64,000 bases of DNA. Origin: Zymoseptoria tritici IPO323. Taxonomy: Eukaryota; Ascomycota; Dothideomycetes; Mycosphaerellales; Mycosphaerellaceae. Under the pieces are notes generated by a model that was given only the letters and a program-made list of their open reading frames with translations, made no database searches and had not been told where the DNA came from. Each line of letters opens with the position of its first letter. The stretch's first letter is position 1. Location: NCBI RefSeq assembly GCF_000219625.1, contig NC_018200.1, positions 372,001-436,000 on the forward strand, in the 5' to 3' direction. Made by a program: the position numbers and the translations under genes. Shown here piece by piece: positions 1 through 12,852 of this stretch.

Positions 1-1037
1 CCTTTGTAGGGTGGAAGGCTACTCGTAGTGCCTTTAATAAGGCACAAGCTATGTTAGTAAAGTACTTCTTAGTTAGTCTAGTGTCGCTACTTACGGTAAC
101 GACGTCTACGTTCTAGTAAGTAAGTAGTAGCTTGTTGCTGCTATCGGACTAAACGCGGCTCTTAATGCGCTTTGCATCTAATTTCCTACAGTCGTAGCAG
201 ACTCTAAGCTCTTTAGAGCCCTTAATAACTATGCCTTCGGTGCTATTCTTAATAAGGTCTACCTTCCCTTTAGGGAAGTGACTAAAGCGGTCGTGCTAGA
301 CCTGCACGGTCTCCTTTAATAGATGGCAAACATAAGAGCTGGCGTAAGAGCTAGCGTTCGCTTGTTGTTGCTTAAGCACCAGCTGTGGTATACCGACCTT
401 AGTAACGACGTCGGCGACTACTATATCCTTAGTAAACAGTATGTCGTTGTTATTGCGGTAGAAGAGGCCCTTCTTCTTAAGCTTCTCGGTTAATAGAAGA
501 TTAGCCCTTAAGCCTTCCACGAACAGTACGTCGGTGAACTTAACTGTATTTACCTAACCATTGCTATAAAGCCTTAGCTTAATAGAGCCTAGCGCAGTCG
601 CTCTTAAGGCGCCCTTGCCGAAGTTTACTATTATGTCGACGGTCGTGACGTCTGTTATACTATTGAAATCGTTCGTGAAGTATAATAAGGAGCCGGAGTC
701 GATATACTAGGTATTACTGTTCTCGGTTATGTGTAGGAGCTCGACTGTTCGCTTAGTAATGTGCTTAGTCGCTAAGGCTAAGAACGAGAACTCTTTATTA
801 GTTGTGGTGTAAGCAATTAACTCCTTCTTTAACGTCTACAGTGGAAGTTTCTTCTTATAGTCCTTTAGCTTGCAGCCGCTCTTATTGCAACTGAACTTTA
901 GCGTCTAGTCTGCTAGTCGTTGTTTAGGGTAAAGGTAGCGACATTTCTTAGCGCTGTGCCATATTAAGCCGCAGTAAGTGCACTTGCTCTTCTTAAAGTC
1001 CTTGTCGTTAGCGTTGTTGTTCGGCTTCGATAGTAGC
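1..1037 (-). mobile_element. Ty1/Copia gag-pol fragment, RIP-degraded
   Basis: Read on the minus strand, 940-985 encodes a CCHC zinc knuckle, KCTYCGLIWHSAKKC (C-x2-C-x4-H-x4-C), the nucleic-acid-binding motif at the end of a Copia gag. Downstream, 296-520 gives an open stretch with GLRANLLLTEKL and a following LRVCYDCRKLDAKR-type segment that fits the gag_pre-integrase region just before the integrase core. The order knuckle, then pre-integrase, is that of Copia. No protease, integrase core or RT can be read, because the window edge cuts the element at position 1 and the LINE tail starts at 1038. Many in-frame TAA/TAG codons sit where CAA/CAG would fit, so it is inactive. Confidence 0.7.
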
Positions 1038-1249
1038 TTTGTTTGTTTGTTTGTTTGTTTGTTTGTTCCATTTACGTCCTATAGGAGTCTATGACTATGT
1101 AGGACGGCTGTCTCGCGACAGCAGTCTATCTATGTACAATCGTTGTTCTCTCGTATCTCTTAACCTTAGGGAAAGACCCGTGCCTAGGATAGTAGCCAGC
1201 TAGTATCGAAGGACTTTAAAGAAAGACAAATAAGGAAAAGTAAAAGGAG

Positions 1250-4200
1250 TGTAGGCTAGACGGTCTCGTCTTCGCCTCTTGCTAGGTGCTAGGACCTAGA
1301 AGCAATCTTTGTATCCGAGAGAAAGGTAGTAAGGTGTTTCCGGAGTTCCTTATCTTCTACTATTTCTAGTAGAGATTGTACTTGTCGTAGCGGTAGTAGC
1401 CTAAATACATCGTAAATAGGGCAGCTACATACGAGGTGTTCTGCTGTTTCTCGTCGTCCGCAAGGGCAGTCTAGCGTCGTTACGTGTCTAAAGCGATAGA
1501 GATAGGACTTTAGGTATCCGTGTCCTAATAGGATAGTATAGAAGGCACTAGTTAAAGCGCGTCTTCCTCCTATTCTATGTTTTCCTAGCGAGCTCCATAG
1601 AAATCGACTAAGGTAGCTATTTGTATTCCTAGGTACCTTATTAATCTCCCGTTGTCTTACTATTTCGTATCGGGTTTTCCAGACGCTAAAGAGATCGTCT
1701 TTTGCGTAGTTAGCCCTTTCGTGTTCTACGAAATGCTTATATTGTCGGAGTCGATAATAGAGTAGTTGTATCTATGTTCTCTATCGTTTTTGCGGAAGTA
1801 TCTCTCTCGAGTCCTCGTGTCGGACTTCTCGCGTATCCGAAGGCGCGCTTTAGATAGCGAGTCTTATAGGGTGGTTTTCGGGTAGCTTTGCTACGCGTAG
1901 AGAGTATAAAATTAACTGTCTCTCTAGGCGTAGATCCGGGGGGAAGAGATTTGACTCTACTTCGGACGGGACGTTTAGGGCGGTACGGAAAACGCCTAGG
2001 ATCTTTCTATAAGCTTTACTTTGTAGAGATACTAGAGGTTTTATGCTCTTTTTCGACCGCTACTAAACCGGGGCCCTATAGTCTGCTATTATAGTAACGC
2101 AGGCTAGGTAGATCTTTCTTAACGATATAGAAGATAGACCGCGTTCGGTATTTGCTAGTCTTTCTAATCGATAGAATGCCGCTTATGCTTGTGCCGATCT
2201 TATTATAATATACTCCTTAAAGGTAAGACCGGCGTCTAGCTAAATCCTAAGCTACCTTATCGCTTTCTTTGCCGGGCGAATAATATCGCTATTTAGAAGA
2301 ATTACTAGGCAATCGGACCCTTTCCCTTTCGAGAAGTGTACTAGGTCTGTCTTTGCTAGGTCGAAAGTAATCGAGTTCTTCTTTCCTAGGTCTATTAGCC
2401 TTCTTGCCTTACGTTCTAGTACCTTAGAGTTCTTCTTAAGGGACGTAGACGAGGTAGATAGTCTAATATCGTCGACGTAGGAACTAGGAGTAACTCCTTG
2501 TAGCGAGAAGAATATGTCGCGCGTATAGATAAGAAAGAGGATAGGAGACATCGGGCTGCCTTACGGAACGCCGATCTCTACGTCCTAGAATTCCTGTATC
2601 TGTCTGTCGAATGCTATTCGTAGGCGTCTATTGCTTATAAACGACTAAACCTAATGTATAAGGCTATGCGGAAGCCTTAACTGGATTATTATTCTTAACA
2701 GTCGGTTCTTTGTAACGTAGTCGTATGCTCCTCTTATATCGAGGAAGATAACCGAAGTCTTCTTTTTCTTTCTTCGATTCTCCTCGATTTCGTTCGTTAA
2801 GAGAAGCACCGTATCGATAGCCGATTTCTTCTTTCGCCCTCCTAACTACGAGTCGTGTAGAAGGGGCTTCGTCTCTGCGATAATCCCTAGGCGTTTTGCG
2901 AGTATTCTCTTACTAATCTTACCGAGGTAGTTTAGGAGAGAGATAACTTGGTAGGCCTTAGGGACCGAATAGTCTGGTTTTCCCGGCTTTGGTAGAACTA
3001 CGCCTGTCGCAACTTTCCAGCATCGGGGGTAGTGTCCTTCGTCGAGTAGCCTACTATATATACGTAGAAAGGTAATAGGAATAGCGCCGTACGCTTTACT
3101 AATAATAGCTTGCGTAATACCGTCTAGGCCCGGCGTTTTTCCTTTTACTATCTTCGTACTATAGGCGGCAGCGAGTTCCTCTTCGGTTAGCGTAGTCCAG
3201 CCCTAATCCCCGGCTATATACGCTTCCTAACGGCTAGGTAGAGGTTCCTCGGCAGGAGGGCGCGGAAATAAGGCTTCGGAGAAGGCCTTACATTTCCCCT
3301 CGAAAGAATCTTTGTTGTTTATCGTAGGTATCTGTCTTCGGCTGCTATTCCTAGTATAGGATATAGCTTTAAAGATAGATTTCGAGTCTTCTTTTTCGAG
3401 GAAAGCGTTCTAGTAGTTCTTCTTAGCTGTTTTAATAGCTTGGAAGTACTCGTTTCTCGCTTTCGTATACGCCTCTTTCTCGTCTAGCGTCGGCGTACGT
3501 CCGTAGGTAAAGGTCTATCTATATGTTCTAGACATTGTACGGCGTAGCGTGCGTAGCTCTCTATTCCACTAAGGTTTTGCGTAGGCGTGTACTACTTTCT
3601 CTAGGATTGCTCCCCGCATCGATTCGGTAATATACGAGGTAAAGGAGTCTACGATGTCGTCGAGGGAGTTCGTATAGTTAATAGACGTCGCCTTGCTTAT
3701 TAGGAGATCTGTAAACAGTTCCTAATCCGCGGAAGCTATATCTAAAACTACTTTCTTCTGTTAGGCTCGATCTTGCGCGCTAATAAGGTCTATAGATATA
3801 GCCTTATAGTCTAAGCCTATCGGAATTGTTCTCTAGTCGATTTCTTTCGTAGATAAGGATCCTCTTGTAAACGTGAGGTCTAGGACCGACTCTGCGTCTA
3901 GGTGCGGCCTATAGAAGGTCCCGATACCTATCGTATTATATAAAGTAAAGCCCTAGTCTTCTATCTACTCTATAAATTCGCGGGCACTAGTAGTATCCTT
4001 TCCCCTCGGATCCTAGGACGGGTGTCTAAGGTTAAAGTCTCCTACTAGTAGAGTGTTTGGAAGGAACGTGTTGCGTAAAGAGTAGAGGCTTCTCTCTGTT
4101 GTTCGTCGGTTTTACGGGTTCTCGGTATCCCGAAGGTCCTTCTCGTTGTAGAGATTAACTATCTAGATCTTGTTGCCCTTCTTGTCTGAAATAACAAAGG

Positions 4201-4560
4201 AAAGTATGTCGCTGTCGTCTAATAAAATAGGAGAGATATTAACGTTAAGTCTTGTGCTAATATATAGTATTGTTCTTGGCCGGATCGTCGAATCCGTAGT
4301 CGTTAGGAATAGCTAGTTGTAATCCCGGTGTGCGATAGATCTTGTCTCTTTGTAGCCTGTTATCGGGTCTTCTATAGTCTACGGTTCCTAGACTAGTAGA
4401 AGGTCGGCTTTCTGCTTAACCGCGACGTCTAAGGTAGACTCTATAGCCTCGATAGATTAGTTAAGATTAACGTAGAAAATCCGTAGAGAGTGTTCTAATA
4501 TGTAGAACGTTCTAGGGGCCTCCCTTTCTGTTATATACGATCCTTCGCCTTCTCGACTCT
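1250..4560 (-). pseudogene. LINE ORF2: APE endonuclease and reverse transcriptase, broken
   Basis: Domains appear in the expected order on the minus strand. An endonuclease/exonuclease/phosphatase domain lies at roughly 3770-4420 (VQEPW, then GDFN, then HPSWDPRG). A reverse transcriptase follows, with the palm motif PQGSPMSPILFLIY near 2520-2580 and YVDD near 2475. A C-terminal CCHC-like motif (CPCG, then ETAEHLVYSCP) lies near 1420-1480. Nonsense codons are spread across all domains. No RNase H domain was recognised between RT and the zinc motif. Known role of the family: nicking DNA and copying element RNA at the nick. Confidence 0.75.
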
Positions 4561-5661
4561 TAGGCTGTTCGCGCCTACATATAGACGGTTTTGAATAGCC
4601 CTTTTTGCCTCTTCCTCGGTAGCAAAACCTACTAGAACTGTCGCCCTAGTAAGAGTCCTTCTTCTCTCTTTGTTCGTTAGCCAAATCGGGGTGCCTGCGA
4701 GTTTAAGACCTCTATTAAAGGTCTTAATTTCTCGTTAAATGTCCTATAGGCCTGTTAGCGTGTTAAAGTTCGCGGTCGAGACGCCGTAGACTACGACCTT
4801 ATGTTAGAGAGAGTCCTCTATTACCTGTGCCTCGCCTACGATATCGGTAACCTTAGTAAGGCTATCGATCGTTCGTTAGCAGGCTTTCTCTGTTGCAAAG
4901 TTTAGGACAATGTTACCCCGAAATAATTTCTTTATCGTAAGGACAGCTAGCTCTTGGTCTTCGCCTTTAAGAGCGTCGTTAATTTTGTCTCGGGTTGCGA
5001 TCTAGTCGAGTTCCTTCTCTTTATCCTTTAGTACAAGGATAAGAGGCATCGGTTCTACTTGTTCTTTCGGCTTGCTAGCCCTCCGGGAGACGGTCGTCCA
5101 ACGTTGTTGTTGTTGTTGTTGTTGTTGTATTGTCTTTGTTGTCGAGGAGGTAAAGGTAGAGGTATCGGATCCGCTATCTCCCTTAATAACGTCTGCGAAA
5201 GTAGGCTTCTTCGCCTGTGCTACTAGTTTCTTTGTTGTCGTTTCTAGGTTCGAGACTTGCTTTACGAGGATTTAGGACGTTATCCTAAAGTCTATACGCT
5301 CGGTAAAGTGCCGAAAGACTTCGAGAAGGTCGAGAACCCGGGTTTGTTCTTCTAGAAACCCGCCTAGATCCCCCGCCGCTTCGACTAGTAGCTGTCGGGC
5401 TTATAGGATCTTCTCGTTCGCGGGCGTACGAGAGAGTGTTTGTTTCTTTCCGAGAGAAGGGCTACGAGTCGGGGAGCTACTAAATTCGAAGGGGTTTTGC
5501 CTTTTCCTAGGTAGGAAAGGAATGCCGGTTCTTTTTAGTAGTTCCTTCGGCAACGGCAGGGTTTTAAGAGACTTAAACGTAACTTCCTCGTCCCCTCTAG
5601 CCGTAGCTTTTAGAGTCTAAGGGGCTAAGCTTGCGTCCGTTATTTCCGTCTCGGTAGACAT
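4560..5661 (-). pseudogene. LINE ORF1 (gag-like), broken
   Basis: The frame opens with ATG at 5659-5661 (MSTETEITDASLAP) and runs leftward with several TAG/TAA codons. It encodes a Lys/Thr-rich protein with a glutamine run at 5104-5127 made by eight GTT repeats on the plus strand. Near the end is a segment resembling an RNA-recognition fold of LINE ORF1 proteins (VGFATEEEAKRAIQNRL). In living LINEs this protein binds the element RNA. The 3' boundary of about 4560 is approximate. No CCHC knuckle was seen. Confidence 0.55.
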
Positions 5662-5981
5662 TGTCTTGTTGTTGTTGTTTGTTATTTAAAAAGAGGCTTA
5701 GCAGTCTTACGCCGAGAGGGCTGCTTGTTCGTCTCTATTTCTAATCGCGTTCGGGTCCTAGCCTACTTGCGACACTAGGGCACTCTTCTCCCTACTATAC
5801 AAGAGTATAGGAGAAGGTATACTTTAAAGAGGAGAGAAGAGATATATAAATATACCTCTGCTTCTAGGAAGTACTCTAGCCTGTAGCAACGTGCGTTTTT
5901 ATAGCAGGCTTTAGAGGCGTTCTACGGGTAGCCGTAGCAGGTTCGGGACAACCTTTGTCTCTAGGGAAAGGTAGGCCTATA

Positions 5982-6143
5982 TTGTTGTTTGTTTGTTTGT
6001 TTGTTTGTTCCATTTACGTCCTGTAGGAGTCTATGACTATGTAGGACGGCTGTCTCGCGACAGCAGTCTATCTATGTACAATCGTTGTTCTCTCGTATCT
6101 CTTGACCTTAGGGAAAGACCCGTGCCTAGGATAGTAGCAAGCT
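5982..6143 (-). mobile_element. LINE 3'-end fragment, 5'-truncated copy
   Basis: The (GTTT)n tract at 5984-6008 and the following 135 bp match the 3' end of the long LINE (1040-1200) almost base for base. The match stops at 6143, where unrelated sequence begins. A copy holding only the 3' end is the usual product of aborted target-primed reverse transcription. It lies directly beside the 5' region of the long copy, head to tail. No clear target duplication was found. Confidence 0.8.
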
Positions 6144-9100
6144 GACGTCTTGAAACAGACTCACATCTCATCGACTCCCGAGCAGTTAACTTCATACACG
6201 CCTGGTCCCGCAATTGCAGTATCTTCAAGTCCAGACAGATCGCGCTCGAGAAACAGGCGACGCCGCTTACTATAACCGCACTCCAAAACTTCACGAGGGG
6301 CGCTATCTGACCATCAGACCTAACGATACAGACCTAGCACAATGCCTGATGACAGCCTGATACTAGTCCGCAGTCTTAGTGTCTTCGGGCCTGCCATCGA
6401 TCGCATCCAAGTTGAATAAAAACTTTCCTAGACCAACAACCAGCAATTTTAAGAACGAAAGAGCCAAAACTTGGAGACTCTAACCGGGAGCAAAAAGGAT
6501 ACTGGACTACGGGAGTTTAAATAGCCTAACACCGAAGAGCCTCTCGACACGCTCCGCGGAACGACACGGAGCATGAAGTGTCTCCAAAGCATGAGTTGCT
6601 ATCTAATATATCTGGAAGTTTCGACGACACCTGAACATCTACTTACGGACACTCCTAGAAAGATGACTTGCTATTTAAAGCAATTAGGACCGGCTCTTCC
6701 AGACCAGATCTCTCGTACATCGACCGAAGAGACCGACGACTGCTAGAAGCTATCACTTTTTGGAATGACCACTCCGTTACAAGACGATCGTGATCTCTAT
6801 CGACACTACTGCAATCAGGAAGATGATCGCGCTTCGCCCGAGTGAAGACAGATGAGGAGGAAAACTTGTCGACGGAGATCAATGCCGAACTAGGACCGAC
6901 TGGCTGCTACCTTGACGGAGTGGAGATTGACCCTTGCTTGCCTTCGAAAGTCTTTGCTTCTTAGCCTACCTGCGAGCTTTGAACGTTCTAGACGCACGAT
7001 CGGTGGCACAGTCTAGGAAAGGATCCAGAAAATGCTCCATTTAAGTAGTTCCCAGAGTTTCGGACACTTCACATTGTCTTTTGGCGAACCCTTGGGCGTA
7101 GTGTAACAACGCGACATAAGGCATGCCTGCTCGGGCGTTCTCCTGCTGGGTGGAGTCTTGTCTCTATCCACGCACGAGCGAGCTGAAGGGGACTGGTGCC
7201 CACCGAGTAACGCCTCATTGACTTGTTCCCTTCTGCTTTGGAGATACAGCCACGTCGAAATGACTGCTTTCGATCCTATGCTGCCTCTACGACCGCTCCC
7301 TCAGACTAGATTCTACATTCATCCATCCGGTCGCCCCGTCTTGGCCGCACCAGCTGCTCCGTCCGCACTATTCACTACTTCTTCGCCAGGCCCCCAGCTC
7401 CAAAGCTGCACAACCCTGCACCGTTGCATGCACCACGGACTCCGCTACGAACATAGAGGCCGAGCACCCCGTAAGACCCGAGGCCGCAGCTCCGCACTTC
7501 CGGACGGCTCCTTCTCAGTAAAACAGCAGGACAGTCGGACTCAGAATGGCATAAACAATGCTACAGCTCGAGCCTCAGGATTTCTGAGGGTCAGTAGTCC
7601 CCGACCTAGCTAATTTCGACATTAGTAACTTCTCTTCGACTCTGGGAAGTTGCACAAGTAAAGGCCAGCTTATCTAACCCCAGACTTATTAACAAGATCT
7701 ACTTGATAAAACGCTTCCCTGAGCTTTCTCCGGGATCTCCACCTCGCCTGTCCTGCTGTGCGGCACCTCGCACGCCCCGCATAGTGGCCGAGAACCTGGA
7801 GTAACACCTTTGCAATGTCCAACAACTAGTCGACGACCATCTCGCGGCTGTAGCAAAGAGCCATGCAAGAAGCAAAAGTCGAAGGAGAATGGGACTGACA
7901 CCACGATCGCATTCAATAGCTGGCGAGTAACTGGACCGTGTAAGGCAATGCTGAAGTTGCTATTACGTCTTCGACCCGGTAGCCAGTCCTGGCGCCCCTT
8001 TAAGCGACGAACGATCGATGTCGTACCTCCATCCCGTCTTCAGCAGCAACATACCGGTAGATTTGAGGAAAGCAAGCCTAGCTCGGACGCGGACGACTGC
8101 GACCTGGACCGCAGCCGCGATGATCGCTACGATCGTCAAAGATCTCTGGCAGCGGACATACCCTTCAGATACGTAGCGCTCCTCTCCGTAACGATACATG
8201 CCTCACGAAGTATAGTTCCGCTTCGAACCTCGCTATTGCGTGTTGATGTCGTACAAGGCTATCTACGGCCGAGTCCGATGAATTGCTCTAAGCAATGCAG
8301 CGGCAACGCGGCATCGCGGCATCGCATATTCGCTCGCCTGCGTGCGCCCTCGCAGAGGCGGGACAACTTGACAGATGCGGGAGGCTCTGGCGCCCTCCAC
8401 GCTCGACAAACGTGCCGCAACCCGAACGCTGCGGCTCCCCCTGTCCTTGGACGACGGGATCGCTGAGGCGGATCGTGCCATCAAGGCCCAGACGGAACTC
8501 TCGTACTTGCAGCAGAAGGGCCTACCGACTTTCACCATCGATGCACGAATTTGCGGGCTCACATTCAATAGAGCGACGCTCCGGCGCTCCGGGAATCCAG
8601 GTCAGCAAGCGCCGCTGCCTTCAGCTTTATTTTTAATGACCTCCACCGAGAACACCCTAATTCCACTGAAATCCATAACTGCCGAGCGTAGAGAGACGGA
8701 AATCCATCGGAGAAGCAGCGCTCGCTGCCTCGAGCGATCCAGTGGATGCATCCACCATTGATGCAAGGTCCTTCAAGCCTCAAGTCTTTCTGGAGAGCCC
8801 TTTTCCCCTTAATCCTGCTGACCGACGGGAGTTGATAGTAGAGGGCCGTTATATCTGCTGTTGGGACACCGCTTCTGCAACGACTGAGATGCTCGAGTGA
8901 TTGCCAGCGGGACCTCGCCATCAACCCCCGTTGCCACTAATACAAGTTCAGCGGGAAGAGGAGGTGTAACACCAGCTTGAAGACCAAACTCGACGTGAAT
9001 GAGACATTAATTTCAACCACTTAAGACGGCAGCAGGGACTTTCTTCGGATTCTCGATGCCAACCCGGCGGTTGCTCGCCCAAAGGAGCCTCGACCAGGGG

Positions 9101-10860
9101 TGGACGCGGATACCACCGTTATCCCTGTCGTGGGGCCGGTCCCATCTCCTTCTTAAAGCGCAAATCCTGACAACGTCTTATGCAGCAACTTCATGGCCGA
9201 CGGAAGGGAAGTATCTGGACCCGGTCAATATCGCAAGTAGGAGACCGAGAAGGCGGCTGCAACCAACGCCATCTCCCCACCACCCCTCGACGGGACTCCT
9301 AGCCGACTTAGCAGAGACCAAAACCATGCTCTACACAGTGCTTTGGTCAGTAAATCTCCGCAGTCTCCTTACTGGCGCCGGTGGTCATCATTTGGTACCC
9401 CACTTGCAAAAGCCAGCTGCGACAACATAGGTCTGGACGAATTAAACTCGGCCATACAAACTCTCCGCATCTCCGATCAATATAGAGTACAGTGAGGAGT
9501 ATGCACAGTACGTGGTTTCTAAGATCGCAGAGCAAGAGGAGGACGGAATAGGGGATTACCAACTAAGCGTTTGGACGAGTAGCACACGTAGGCACGGAAA
9601 TTTAATGCTTCTAACGTATCTAGAAGCTACAGCGACTTTATTGTTGCTGCACCGACCAAAACGAAGAAGACTCTGGCACGAGGCCATCGGCTTACACACT
9701 ATCCAAGAATGCTAGTATAGAGACATTCTACGCTAAGATCGAGACCACGAGGACTCGTGACACCGCATCGCAGCTCCGCGCTGTACCGCAAAAGATCGAT
9801 ATTTCACGCCGTTACCGGGAAACATTCTCTCCATATCTGGGGTCCTCAATGACGTCTACGACATGTCGGCCGAACAGCTACAGTTTCGACCCCAAAGGAG
9901 ATCCGAAGGAGGCTGACTAGCACAGACCCCAGGTCTCACCGCCGCTGCCTGTTTGTTCGCTACAATGAAGCACTTTCCGGCCTGTATAGAGTCCTCCAGT
10001 GCTGTATCTCAGCGCCGAAACGAAATACTCGAGCAAATCCTCTGCTGAATCTTCTCCGTCAACACTAACACTGCTAAGTCCAGCTCGTCGTCGACAATAT
10101 TACCTTCCTCGATCTCCGCGCTACTGATCCTGCCGCCCAGGCAGTTTGTATCTGCCCGACGCTGACAATATAGAGGAAATCCACCCACGCTCGACGCCGT
10201 GACGGACTCGCCGCCCAGTCCGTGGCCGAGGGTGTAGACTTGCCGCCGATGTAGAGGTTAGTAAAGGGAGATGTATGCTAGGAAGAAAGCGTAGAAGTTT
10301 TGGAAGATAATGAACAAGATAGCTGTGACGGAGGAGCACCGGTGCTGGCCTTAGACAAGCTTAAGAAGACTTTGAGGGAGAAGCTCAAGTAATACTGGCT
10401 TCGATCAGGGGAGATACGAATTGAAGCCTCACATGGTCCACACCTGTGCCCAAGGAGCTACAGCGAGCAACAATCTTCGCATTTCAACGACCACAACATC
10501 AAACTCTCTCAATCCGTACGACCACGTCTTATACGTACAGCCACCCACCGCACGCATAGTCGCCATCATCACCTATGGAAGCAGCGCCAACTCTGCCATA
10601 ATGTCCATTAATGCTTCCTCGGCCTCTTTGCCGATCTTGCCGTAGAGAAAGGATTCGCGCTGCTGCGCTAGACAAATATGTCGAGGCTCGAAACCGACCA
10701 ATCGGAGGCGATAACAGCACTTTAAAAGGATCCCGGCGGCGGAGAGAGCGAGGACGACAGTAAAGCCTGCGATCGATTTAAGCGCCTAAGTCTGAACTTT
10801 CGATGCTCCAGTTCCCCTCTCTGATGTCCGCCTACGAATCGTAACCTCGTCCTAGTTCGG
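6144..10860 (+). pseudogene. Broken host-like coding block, unknown protein(s)
   Basis: Base composition changes to about even GC and no long open frame exists, yet pieces of plausible coding frame follow one another on the plus strand with shifts. Examples are 7800-8620 (NVQQLVDDHLAAVAKSHARSKS-like, then LSLDDGIAEADRAIKAQTEL), 8640-8930 (RSFKPQVFLESPFPLNPADR), 9055-9480 (GLDELNSAIQTLRISDQYRV), 9490-9600, 9723-9930 (TFYAKIETTRTRD) and 10200-10400 (LALDKLKKTLREKLK). Most internal stops are TAA, TAG or TGA where CAA, CAG or CGA would continue the frame. I recognise no domain. Introns could explain some frame changes. It may be one large gene or several. Confidence 0.4.
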
Positions 10861-10899
10861 CGATCTGGCATGACAATCTTCAACAAAGTCGCGATCTAC

Positions 10900-11950
10900 C
10901 GACTTACTCTTCGCGCCGGGCCGGAGTATCCAGAGGCGTCAATTCCTCCCCTTGACATGCTGGCTTTTCTTCTTTATTCTTGTCTCCAGATTGACCGTGC
11001 AGATCATCATCTCGATAGTTGCTGGCAAGGTCTCTCCGGCTCCGAGTCATAGCTGTTCGAATCCGAAGTGTCCCACAGGAGAGACCTATTTCAGGACTGC
11101 CGGAGGTCGCGCTGTGATGCGAAAGCATAGTCGCGTGTTGCGGAAGAATCTTATTCCCTGGTATGGTGGGCTCTTGCAAGTCCCGCTTGAGCTCGCCGAG
11201 AGGCTGTCGGTCTCGATGACGCGGAAAGGTCTTCTCCAGAATGACAGTGGGAAGCAAATCCCCAGCCTTCTTTCGGCTCTGATTCCTGGCTGTTAAGTTC
11301 GAGATGTGCGACGGGTGGGGGTCCGATATCTGGGCTGCGAGTTGTAGCCGGATTGCGTGAATGCCCTCTTGCGACGTCCATGGTTTGTCGTAGAAAAGGT
11401 CCCGTTCTCCGCGATCGTGGACATTTGCGAGAACCGCATGCGTTTATCCAAAGGCTGTCATCTCCGGTATTGCTGGCGACTGGGGCTTAGAGCGCACGGT
11501 ATCAAGCTGGACTCGCAACGCGCCGACAGCCGCGCTGTGGGGTTTGTCGCGTGCAGTGCCTGAAGTAAGACAAGCGAGAAATGCAGCATCAGCCAGGAGG
11601 CTCGTGGCGAGAGCAGCTTTGCGTCCAGGGCTTCGGTGGCCAACCTGGTCTGGTCCTGAACCTACACGCGGAGATTCTTTCTCGACGTGGTGATACAGGG
11701 CCCTCGCTCGAAGCTGACAGCTCAATACCTTAAAAAGTCGTTTCTCTCGCGGCGAATGGCTTGTACATCGATAGCTGTGTGGTCGCATACACAGATTGAC
11801 ACTGCAGCTGGTCCTGTTCCCCCCCGATTCGGCATATACGCATTCGCTATAGATTCCGTTCAGGTTTGCGCTCAGTATGCCTGTATAGCGTCCGGGATGG
11901 CATCGATATCGGCGTCCACACCACACCATCATCGCTGCCACCTCCTGCAA
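10900..11950 (-). pseudogene. Broken gene, paralogue of the frame at 37026-37694
   Basis: The minus strand carries short open pieces: 11444-11950 (ends QSPAIPEMTAFG), 11151-11381 (PPPVAHLELNSQESEP) and 10904-11257 (RDRQPLGELKRDLQEPTI). Each has a counterpart in the 37-kb frame: QSPAIPERQPVGEL, PPPVAHFEFNSHEAEP and ERQPVGELMRDSQMPTI. The DNA is also alignable by eye, for example 11403-11490 with 37079-37160 and 11268-11330 with 37467-37530. The order of segments differs, and the ELKRDLQEPTI-type segment is present twice here (11150-11220 and 11400-11490). Function unknown. Confidence 0.5.
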
Positions 11951-12852
11951 GACACAGCGTCAAGCGAACTGCCAAAGCTATCCCAGGCCGGAAAGCCGAG
12001 TAACTGCGAGTGGGATTTGTCCAGGCTTTCAAGCAGTGAGCGTGAGTGTAAGTGTGGCTGGATGACGATGAAATCTTCAGGTGGCTCCGACATGCTTGCG
12101 TTACACGGCGATGTGCGGGTGGATGCAGCGGTGGTGTAGGAATTAATCTAATTGCGTAATGTTAGTGGCAGTGATTGTGGGAGGAACGTGGAAGAAGCAT
12201 AGAGGTTTCTGGGCTTTCGAGGAGCCGGATGTTGACCCAAGGGGTGTTGAGGGTCGACTTTGAGCCGGAGTCGATATGGCATGATCAACATGTTCACTCT
12301 ACTGCGGCCTTGACCTTCGATAACTCCAAGTATTATGAAGTCTATCCAGGCTGTCTCCGTCGTTGTTCTGGTCTAATCAGTGTCCACATCCATGTGTGTC
12401 TTCAGACCGTCTCCGTGATGCTGTGGCATGCCGTTCTTGGAATACGTATTCGAAGGATAAATCACCGTCGCTAATAGACTTCTGACGCCGCAGCTTTGTT
12501 ATTGGTTCGAGCACACTTTCGCGACATCTATTCTAGCACGATAGGAGGGAGTACCGCTCGTTTAGCAAAGCATCCACTTAGATAGAACGAAGTGCCAAAA
12601 CGATGCCAAGGGCCACTCCAGAAACGGCACGCCAGGTTGTGAAAGGATCCAAAGCTCTGTCCGGAGGCCAGACTCTACTAACTTCAAAACTCGGCTGCTA
12701 TAGAGGAGCCGAGTCCGTAAGAAAGTCTAACGAGTTGCTCGAGCCTAGGAGGTTTCGCCAGCTCTATATCACAGGGCACGATGACACACAGCCAAGTGCA
12801 GCAAATAATTCGCAGTATAGAAAGCTTGTACCTCTGCTAAAGACGACTTAAC
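11951..12852. other. No gene recognised
   Basis: Only short frames without family resemblance are present, on both strands (for example 12175-12474 plus, 99 codons). Composition is normal for the host-like part. Nothing further can be supported before the LINE junction at 12853. Confidence 0.3.

Larger units (their letters stand above)
1038..5975 (-). mobile_element. Long Tad-like LINE retrotransposon, RIP-degraded
   Basis: This is a non-LTR element running leftward. It has a gag-like ORF1, an ORF2 with APE endonuclease, reverse transcriptase and a C-terminal zinc motif, and a 3' end of (CAAA)n, seen on the plus strand as (GTTT)n at 1038-1069. Its last 170 bp recur at 5982-6143, 14270-14441 and 60292-60427, which fixes the 3' end. 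The 5' limit near 5975 is only where the next LINE tail begins. RIP-type nonsense codons occur throughout both frames. The two-ORF layout with an APE endonuclease and no LTR fits the Tad clade of fungal LINEs; the clade is an inference from layout, not a tree. Confidence 0.8.

Noticed and set aside
1888..5275. Plus-strand open frames over the LINE (for example 1888-2094 and 5072-5275)
   Set aside because: Shadow frames opposite ORF1 and ORF2 with no family resemblance and no conserved counterpart.
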